Positions 10,201 to 12,325 of a DNA stretch of 12,325 nt are shown in pieces. Origin of the DNA: Ichthyophonus hoferi (taxonomy: Eukaryota; Opisthokonta; Ichthyosporea; Ichthyophonida; Ichthyophonidae). The position numbers and the translations under genes were made by a program. The stretch's first letter is position 1. Every line of letters starts with the position of its first letter. The stretch is taken from contig NAOQ01000305.1 in NCBI GenBank assembly GCA_002751075.1, positions 69,040 through 81,364 of the forward strand. Direction: 5' to 3'. The notes under the pieces were generated by a model. The model worked only from the letters and a program-made list of their open reading frames with translations, was not told where the DNA came from and made no database searches.

Positions 10201-11216
10201 GTATGTATATGAAATATATGTCTGCATACCTCTCCATACTTGTTCGTAAACTACAAACACATGCACACACACATACATCCTGTAGATATAACTATATATT
10301 CAAACAAAACCTAATTAATAAATGTATATGATTCTAAAAGCATATCTCTTGGTTTTAAGTGGGTATGTTTACCTGTTATAATCGTATAGTTAAATACAAA
10401 TTATTATATAATTAGTTTAATTATTCCTATAGGCTCAGAGTTTATGTGGCTCTATCCTTTCTGACTAGCCTTATAATATTAAGTAGTAATAACATCCCTA
10501 GGCGGAAGGTAAATAAGCGTACTGGTTTATATATATATGATTTATGATTTAGTATGTGCGTTTAGTGCATGCATATATAGATAGGGTAGGAGATAAAAAC
10601 ATCTATTTGAATGGACAAGTATGAATCCATTTTAAAACATCAGTATGTATATGTTTTATCTTTGCTATATGTATGTATGTATATATTTCCTTTTCTTATA
10701 TGTATATAGCTATATCAAACAAGATATATCCTACGTATTATCCTTAATCTTGGCCCACGTTCTTCTCGACCTGTCACATGCATCAACGGCTTCCTGGATC
10801 ATACTAGCCTGCTCTTGGTTTTGCATTTCTAGTTTTTTAATCTTTTTGGTCAAATGACAATCTGTAGACATGAATTAGTATTAGGGAAAAACTTGTCAGG
10901 GATTTTTTTATATAAAAATATGTGTCAGGCTTTAGGTTTGGACAGCCAAAAAAAAAAAAAAAAACACTTCTGTATATGAGCTAAAAAAATATCAAGCCTT
11001 TCATTAATACGATTAATACTATCATTAGAAAATCTTGGAAACAGCATGTGACGGATATGCTATATTCCGAATAACATTATATAGTAGTGCGAGTAGTAAT
11101 AAATTATTGAATATAGTCCCCTTACATGTTTCAATAAGAACCTTGCAGCTCTTAGTCTCAGCACGTCGCTGGTTAAGCTGAACCACTAATTCCTTTCTCC
11201 ATCCGCATATTTCCAT
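1288..11216 (-). CDS. ATG16L1: ATG16 (ATG16L1-type) autophagy protein, 16 coding exons, 540 aa
   Basis: ATG16 binds ATG5 in the ATG12-ATG5 conjugate and directs LC3/ATG8 lipidation to the forming autophagosome membrane. Exons on the minus strand, in transcript order: 11216-11126, 10861-10735, 9630-9472, 9046-8935, 8188-8016, 7667-7614, 6933-6891, 6592-6487, 5938-5823, 5499-5434, 4809-4694, 4306-4170, 3743-3659, 2599-2578, 1872-1745, 1375-1288. Every intron is GT-AG, all junction phases agree, and the sum is 1623 nt ending in TAA. Domains: ATG5-binding segment with W6, L10, L14 and R17; coiled coil about 32-220; linker 221-253; seven WD40 blades 254-540. Human ATG16L1 has 607 residues; the difference lies mostly in the linker. 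The start is the first in-frame ATG, in a strong context (A at -3, G at +4). The micro-exon (2599-2578) and the 5' end of exon 15 are the least certain parts. Homology was judged from memory of the human protein. Confidence 0.95.
1376..1744 (-). other. ATG16 intron 15
   Basis: A GT-AG intron of 369 nt. It holds a short (AT)n run near 1480-1498, two CCAAT motifs (1515, 1556) and one copy of a dispersed 20-nt sequence at 1625-1644. No nested gene was seen. Confidence 0.8.
1625..1644 (+). repeat. Dispersed short repeat, copy A
   Basis: TAGTAATAGGAAGGGTAGTG. It recurs at 2492-2514 with one 3-nt insertion. Confidence 0.7.
1745..1872 (-). CDS. ATG16L1: ATG16 exon 15: WD40 blade 6
   Basis: This exon covers residues 470-511 and two bases of codon 512. 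It encodes INPRSPFSFSPDGKYVVAGG then SDGFVYVWNTLTHVLETRLE, matching human [23 protein letters not shown]. Donor GTAGGT is sound. The 5' end is uncertain: the AG before 1872 keeps strand a of the blade but lies beside a palindromic AT repeat, while a stronger pyrimidine-rich acceptor lies at 1844-1845 inside the exon. Confidence 0.85.
1879..2020. repeat. Palindromic TATACTATAGTATA tandem array
   Basis: A 30-bp segment at 1881-1910 recurs at 1951-1980 with one mismatch (period 70), and partial units fill the gaps. The unit core TATACTATAGTATA is a perfect palindrome, so the transcript can fold into hairpins just 5' of exon 15. Confidence 0.85.
2492..2514 (+). repeat. Dispersed short repeat, copy B
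   Basis: The same sequence as at 1625-1644 with AAG inserted in the middle. Both copies lie within about 120 nt downstream of an ATG16 donor site. Confidence 0.7.
2578..2599 (-). CDS. ATG16L1: ATG16 exon 14: probable 22-nt micro-exon
   Basis: This exon would encode VGFKCTG after a split serine (residues 462-469), matching human SAPGFKCGS, the loop between blades 5 and 6. Acceptor GGGACCAG in the required phase; donor GTGTAT, which is weak but gives phase 0 into exon 15. Including it makes this part of the protein one residue different in length from human, whereas leaving it out removes the conserved GFK loop. The call rests on a short match, so the exon could be longer or skipped. Confidence 0.6.
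2600..3658 (-). other. ATG16 intron 13
   Basis: A 1059-nt intron in the preferred model. AT-rich; the part next to the exon 13 donor (about 3600-3640) is purine-rich on the plus strand. CCAAT or ATTGG motifs occur at about 2704, 2797, 3434 and 3488. No nested gene was recognised. Confidence 0.7.
3659..3743 (-). CDS. ATG16L1: ATG16 exon 13: WD40 blades 5 and 6
   Basis: This exon covers residues 435-461 plus parts of codons 434 and 462. It encodes KTKLLTNSRDNTLNLIDLRT and YHVISTY, matching human [20 protein letters not shown]. Acceptor TTTACAG with a pyrimidine tract; donor GTAAGT, phase 2. Confidence 0.95.
3744..4169 (-). other. ATG16 intron 12
   Basis: A 426-nt intron with GTACAT donor and TTTACAG acceptor. 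It is dominated by the purine tract at 3957-4060. No gene was seen. Confidence 0.85.
3957..4060 (+). repeat. Polypurine GA-rich tract
   Basis: About 100 bp are almost all A and G on the plus strand, built from GAGA and GGGA units with a few T or C interruptions. In the ATG16 transcript it reads as a long pyrimidine tract about 215 nt upstream of exon 13. Confidence 0.85.
4170..4306 (-). CDS. ATG16L1: ATG16 exon 12: WD40 blades 4 and 5
   Basis: This exon covers residues 389-433 with split codons at both ends. It encodes TEFVSGHVDNQVRVWDSKS and, later, HHAPITSLALSP, matching human CVMSGHFDKKIRFWDIRS and LLGKITALDLNP. Val396 sits where human has Phe467, and Pro425 where human has Lys490. Acceptor ATACCAG, donor GTACAT, phase 1. 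Confidence 0.95.
4307..4693 (-). other. ATG16 intron 11
   Basis: A 387-nt GT-AG intron, purine-rich on the plus strand near 4590-4690. No other signal was seen. Confidence 0.85.
4694..4809 (-). CDS. ATG16L1: ATG16 exon 11: WD40 blades 3 and 4
   Basis: This exon covers residues 350-387 and two bases of codon 388. It encodes ITGSYDRTIKMFDVSKGICN then RTIFSYSSCNDLLVLDNF, the most ATG16-specific segment (human [20 protein letters not shown] and KTVFAGSSCNDIVCTEQ). Acceptor GGCCTCAG; donor GTAATA, phase 2. Confidence 0.96.
5045..5154 (+). promoter_or_regulatory. Candidate antisense promoter: four CCAATCA boxes plus TATAAAA
   Basis: CCAATCA occurs at 5045, 5075, 5103 and 5133, spaced 30, 28 and 30 bp, all on the plus strand, with TATAAAA at 5148-5154 and TATAAAG at 5211-5217. 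CCAATCA matches the NF-Y core, and multiple NF-Y sites about three helical turns apart are known from animal promoters. Further CCAAT or ATTGG motifs lie at 4816, 4853, 4885 and 4972. No transcript start can be shown from sequence. Confidence 0.35.
5228..5332 (+). CDS. Short open frame (34 codons) downstream of the CCAAT/TATA cluster, doubtful
   Basis: The frame runs from ATG to TAA and begins MSLMVSIATNITTDKRQSLD. It is not recognised. It lies in intron 10 on the strand opposite ATG16, about 74 bp after the TATAAAA. A frame of this length is expected by chance, so only its position makes it worth listing. Confidence 0.12.
   Translation: MSLMVSIATNITTDKRQSLDQHHLRYFTHRIDQT
5240..5253 (+). promoter_or_regulatory. 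X-box-like (RFX) motif
   Basis: GTCTCCATAGCAAC fits the RFX X-box consensus RYYNYYWWRRNRAC at every position. The loose consensus is expected a few times in a window this size, so function is unproven. Confidence 0.25.
5434..5499 (-). CDS. ATG16L1: ATG16 exon 10: WD40 blade 3, first half
   Basis: This exon covers residues 328-349, phase 0 at both ends. It encodes MTLTGHIGKVSSAVFSQDST, like human [20 protein letters not shown]. Acceptor CCCTCTAG; donor GTAAGT. A second good acceptor (CTTACAG) lies 13 nt inside the exon and would shift the frame. Confidence 0.94.
5500..5822 (-). other. ATG16 intron 9
   Basis: A 323-nt intron. It holds a short GT run (5557-5572) and the long TGTA microsatellite next to the donor. 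No gene was seen. Confidence 0.9.
5761..5816. repeat. (TGTA)14 microsatellite
   Basis: Fourteen perfect tetranucleotide units. On the ATG16 strand it reads (TACA)n, beginning about 6 nt inside intron 9. Confidence 0.95.
5823..5938 (-). CDS. ATG16L1: ATG16 exon 9: WD40 blade 2
   Basis: This exon covers residues 290-327 plus two bases of codon 289. It encodes LGQHILSVGFNPLGNLALGA then CSDNCTYVYNLETDRKQ, matching human [25 protein letters not shown]. The usual Trp at the end of the blade is Tyr (YVYN). Acceptor GTCTAG; donor CAG|GTATAG, followed within a few bases by a long (CATA)n run on the transcript strand. Confidence 0.94.
5939..6486 (-). other. ATG16 intron 8
   Basis: A 548-nt intron. 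A plus-strand frame of 74 codons at 6193-6414 lacks a proper ATG, is not recognised and is probably chance or relic sequence. CCAATCA (as TGATTGG) occurs at 6190. Confidence 0.8.
6487..6592 (-). CDS. ATG16L1: ATG16 exon 8: WD40 blade 1
   Basis: This exon covers residues 254-288 and one base of codon 289. It encodes KALDGDIYRMAFSSDGSLFA and TGGNSKTLNIWETQT, matching human [32 protein letters not shown]. A long pyrimidine tract precedes the acceptor (CCCCTTAG); donor GTAAGT, phase 1. Confidence 0.95.
6891..6933 (-). CDS. ATG16L1: ATG16 exon 7: linker leading into the propeller
   Basis: This exon covers residues 240-253 plus the last base of codon 239. It encodes TRSKNNSFTMKYKF, the strand that precedes the first WD40 blade (human RVPATALCVF). 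Acceptor CCAATCAG, donor GTAAGT, phase 0. The acceptor overlaps one of the CCAATCA motifs. Confidence 0.8.
6934..7613 (-). other. ATG16 intron 6
   Basis: A 680-nt intron with a TA/TATG microsatellite (7187-7216), a degenerate ATAGT-type repeat (7216-7420), and a pyrimidine-rich plus strand at 7040-7135. TGATTGG occurs at 6935 and 7014. Confidence 0.8.
7216..7420. repeat. Degenerate ATAGT-type minisatellite
   Basis: Loose repetition of ATAGTATGATAGTATAATAG-like units of about five bases with many substitutions. It follows directly on a TA/TATG microsatellite. Confidence 0.65.
7614..7667 (-). CDS. ATG16L1: ATG16 exon 6: linker
   Basis: This exon covers residues 222-238 with split codons at both ends (phase 2 in and out). 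It encodes HMRRTSLNFNEIPLPIQ, comparable in position and character to human RRSVSSFPVPQD. Acceptor GATAG with CTGAC (possible branch point) about 35 nt upstream; donor GTGCGT. The exon is short and weakly conserved, so it rests mainly on phase agreement with exons 5 and 7. Confidence 0.75.
7668..8015 (-). other. ATG16 intron 5
   Basis: A 348-nt intron, AT-rich with a short CACA/CATA stretch near 7960-7995. Nothing else was recognised. Confidence 0.85.
8016..8188 (-). CDS. ATG16L1: ATG16 exon 5: end of coiled coil
   Basis: This is the longest exon, residues 164-220 plus two bases of codon 221. It contains LTDDCQALSLELAQKD and MESVNMELVQQYRTEN, aligning with human LKDEYDALQITFTALE and ENQELVTRWMAEK. 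The acceptor is AATAAAG with a TACTAAT branch-point-like sequence about 30 nt upstream; donor GTAGGG, phase 2. The pyrimidine part of the acceptor is TTTCCCGCC. Confidence 0.92.
8189..8934 (-). other. ATG16 intron 4
   Basis: A 746-nt intron. Near its acceptor are ATTGGCGGGAAA (8193-8204) and further CCAAT or ATTGG motifs at 8241, 8249, 8265 and 8289. The plus strand is pyrimidine-rich from 8250 to 8420. No gene was seen. Confidence 0.85.
8194..8204 (+). promoter_or_regulatory. E2F-like motif overlapping the exon 5 acceptor
   Basis: TTGGCGGGAAA resembles the E2F consensus. In the transcript it forms the pyrimidine part of the exon 5 acceptor (TTTCCCGCC), which is the simpler explanation. The core ATTGGCGGG also occurs at 1263-1271. 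Confidence 0.2.
8935..9046 (-). CDS. ATG16L1: ATG16 exon 4: coiled coil
   Basis: This exon covers residues 127-163 plus the last base of codon 126. It encodes INELTRNTKEAQETIEVLE and more coiled coil; TIEVLE aligns with human TISDLE. Acceptor GTACAG, donor GTGTGT, phase 0. An acceptor 23 nt further upstream (CTAG) would need a weaker donor after exon 3 and would add nine residues, breaking the gap-free alignment with human, so it is not preferred. Confidence 0.9.
9047..9471 (-). other. ATG16 intron 3
   Basis: A 425-nt intron, AT-rich and without recognisable repeats or genes. Donor GTACGT, acceptor GTACAG. Confidence 0.88.
9472..9630 (-). CDS. ATG16L1: ATG16 exon 3: coiled coil
   Basis: This exon covers residues 74-125 plus parts of codons 73 and 126. 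It contains YQNRLIELECKLERTRQEL and LKGEQALHLLDLNELARQK, matching the human stretch around ELAQLVIDLNNQMQRKD. The acceptor follows a pyrimidine tract (CCTTCACTTCCAG) and the donor is GTACGT. From the LN of LLDLNEL to QAL in exon 5 the spacing equals the human protein with no gap, which supports both ends of intron 3. Confidence 0.92.
9631..10734 (-). other. ATG16 intron 2
   Basis: The largest intron (1104 nt). It contains a GT/TATG-rich stretch at 9645-9720 and scattered TATG runs near 10670. No nested gene was found. Confidence 0.88.
10735..10861 (-). CDS. ATG16L1: ATG16 exon 2: start of coiled coil
   Basis: This exon covers residues 32-72 and parts of codons 31 and 73. It is rich in K, E, Q and R with heptad-like leucines and isoleucines (LTKKIKKLEMQNQEQ). 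Acceptor TCTACAG, entering phase 1; donor GTAGGA, leaving phase 2. Both phases fit the neighbouring exons. A 17-base A-run on the plus strand (T-run in the transcript) lies about 87 bp upstream of the acceptor. Confidence 0.9.
10948..10964. repeat. A17 homopolymer
   Basis: Seventeen A on the plus strand, in intron 1, read as T17 in the ATG16 transcript. Confidence 0.95.
11126..11216 (-). CDS. ATG16L1: ATG16 exon 1: start codon and ATG5-binding segment
   Basis: This exon encodes residues 1-30 and the first base of Tyr31. It begins MEICGWRKELVVQLNQRRAE. Aligned on the tryptophan, W6, L10, L14 and R17 fall where human ATG16L1 has W13, I17, L21 and R24, the last three being ATG5 contacts. The donor is GTAAGG, phase 1, and it joins exon 2 to give IETYCHLTKKIKK, like human ILQYNKLLEKS. 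The ATG follows directly on an A-run. No other in-frame ATG lies upstream in the open frame. Confidence 0.9.
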
Positions 11217-11573
11217 TTTTTTTTTTTTACGGGAATTGTGGATAGGACAGCGTATATATGTACGGATATGATAGATGACAAGCACGTTTGAAAAATAAAA
11301 AAATAAAAAAGTTTTATAAAAAAGGATGACTGCGCTCACTACAGCCTGATTTTCTAGAATTAAACTTAATCCAACCTCCTGTCAATAATCAATATATAAA
11401 TATCCTCAAAGTCTTCAGGAACTATAAGGTGTACAATTGTGTGATATTACTAATTTTATTAATAGCAGCAATTATGCGAAATAGATATAACTACAGTTAC
11501 ACATCAATAAAATACACTAAATATATTCCCACTAAAGACAGCCTATTCCCATGTAAAAAGGTGGCCACTGGGG

Positions 11574-11807
11574 ATTGGATATAGCATGAGCCAGTTCTAG
11601 CCAATGAAGCAATGAACCCGACTTTTATTAAGAAAGTATTTATAAACTAATAAGATTATTATTGGTTATTAATCAGGGATATTTTATTTCCTGTTCGGAT
11701 TGGCCTGATCGGGGTAGATTTTGATAGTAACAAATCGACACTATCGCTTAACTAAATGCTTACTATTTGGGCTAAAGATACATATTTGTGACATTGGCTT
11801 TCCCAAT
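11574..11807. promoter_or_regulatory. CCAAT-box cluster upstream of ATG16
   Basis: CCAAT or its complement occurs at 11574, 11601, 11661, 11699, 11793 and 11803, about 360-590 bp upstream of the start codon. This suits an NF-Y-type promoter, but CCAAT is common throughout the window, so the assignment is tentative. Confidence 0.35.
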
Positions 11808-11818
11808 AATTTGCACCG

Positions 11819-11844
11819 TATTATATTATTATAATAATATAATA
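11819..11844. repeat. 26-bp perfect AT palindrome
   Basis: The sequence is identical to its reverse complement over 26 bp, all A and T. It can extrude as a hairpin. Confidence 0.9.
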
Positions 11845-12012
11845 AAAGTTTTCTTAAACAAGAAAATACCCTGTACTTTCCCTTGTTTCACCTTATAGTC
11901 AGCTCATAAAGAAATCGTCAAAAGATACTATTAATTTATGAAGCGCTAAATCTGATGTTGCTGATGTTGCTATTAATGGCCATCTGAATTTTTAGTTAAT
12001 TATAGGATTTGG

Positions 12013-12216
12013 TTGGTTTTAACTTTTCTTTTTGCCGACAATTGGGGTGGGGAAGTTTTTTTGGAATGCATAGCATGCCAAGCTCCATATAAGGTAAAAA
12101 CTGTTCCCGAATTCATGCTTGATATTATTGGCATCGATTCGACTGGTAATTGCCCATCATTAACAAATCAAACACATGTACATAAGATTTCACTACTGGT
12201 TAAAGTTGACCAGTAA
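12013..12216 (+). CDS. Unidentified frame, possible terminal exon of a plus-strand gene
   Basis: An open frame ends in TAA at 12214-12216 and includes ADNWGGEVFLECIACQAPYK and VPEFMLDIIGIDSTGNCPSL. It has no ATG at its left end and stays open back to about 11976; an acceptor-like AATTATAG lies at 11997-12004. AATAAA follows at 12252-12257. Its balanced amino-acid composition looks more like protein than the low-complexity frames elsewhere, but I recognise no family. It could be a terminal exon, a relic of a mobile element, or chance. Confidence 0.3.
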   Translation: MVLTFLFADNWGGEVFLECIACQAPYKVKTVPEFMLDIIGIDSTGNCPSLTNQTHVHKISLLVKVDQ

Positions 12217-12251
12217 AAGTTTCAACACTCTATAATATTAAATAGTGCTAA

Positions 12252-12257
12252 AATAAA
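12252..12257 (+). terminator. Possible polyadenylation signal AATAAA
   Basis: A canonical hexamer 36 nt after the stop of the frame ending at 12216. In DNA this AT-rich it is also expected by chance every few hundred bases. Confidence 0.3.
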
Positions 12258-12325
12258 GATATTTAATTATTTTAAATTTTTTTTATAATATTATAATTAT
12301 TCAGTATTATTAGAAATTACTCTGA

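Larger units (their letters stand above)
11217..12012. other. 5' flank of ATG16 and presumed promoter region
   Basis: About 800 bp without a clear gene. It begins with the A-run against the ATG16 start and includes a group of CCAAT motifs (11574-11807), a 26-bp palindrome and a 9-bp direct repeat (TGATGTTGC twice, 11953-11970). The transcript start and any 5' UTR intron cannot be placed. Confidence 0.5.

Noticed and set aside
10645-10857. Plus-strand frame overlapping exon 2
   Set aside because: It is the antisense shadow of ATG16 exon 2.
11217-11339. N-terminal extension of ATG16 with a hydrophobic stretch
   Set aside because: The frame is open upstream but contains no ATG (the far end is GTG). 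The hydrophobic run comes from T-rich DNA.
1-12325. Assignment to a sponge or another specific phylum
   Set aside because: Base composition, intron sizes and an ATG16 with WD40 repeats fit several invertebrate groups. Nothing in the window decides between them.

Overview
The window looks like nuclear DNA from a eukaryote, most likely an invertebrate animal. It is very AT-rich, carries many microsatellites, and is dominated by one intron-rich gene on the minus strand. Nothing suggests a prokaryote or virus: there are no operons, and every intron starts GT and ends AG. I could not place the species.

The main result is a complete ATG16 (ATG16L1-type) autophagy gene, read from about 11216 down to 1288. 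None of the long open frames shows it as a unit, because it is cut into 16 short coding exons (22-173 nt) by 15 introns (264-1104 nt). I rebuilt it by reading the reverse strand, matching peptides to the remembered human ATG16L1 sequence, and requiring splice phases to agree. The phases agree at all 15 junctions and the total is 1623 nt (540 codons plus TAA). The protein has an N-terminal ATG5-binding segment (residues 1-31), a coiled coil (about 32-220), an unusually short linker (221-253) and a seven-bladed WD40 propeller (254-540).

Region by region: 1-1287 holds the presumed 3' flank and simple repeats. 1288-6592 carries the WD40 exons (E8-E16), 6891-7667 the linker exons (E6-E7), and 8016-11216 the coiled-coil and ATG5-binding exons (E1-E5). 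11217-12012 is the presumed promoter and 5' flank, with several CCAAT boxes. 12013-12216 is an unidentified plus-strand frame followed by AATAAA, possibly the last exon of a neighbouring gene.

Most notable: (1) the two propeller positions matching human ATG16L1 Phe467 and Lys490, which are needed for non-canonical LC3 lipidation, appear as Val396 and Pro425; (2) the linker that binds WIPI2 and FIP200 in human is almost absent; (3) a probable 22-nt micro-exon sits before an exon with two competing acceptors, which would allow an in-frame 17-residue isoform difference; (4) the 7-mer CCAATCA occurs 15 times on the two strands, roughly ten times expectation, including four copies spaced about 30 bp apart just upstream of a TATAAAA in intron 10, antisense to ATG16.
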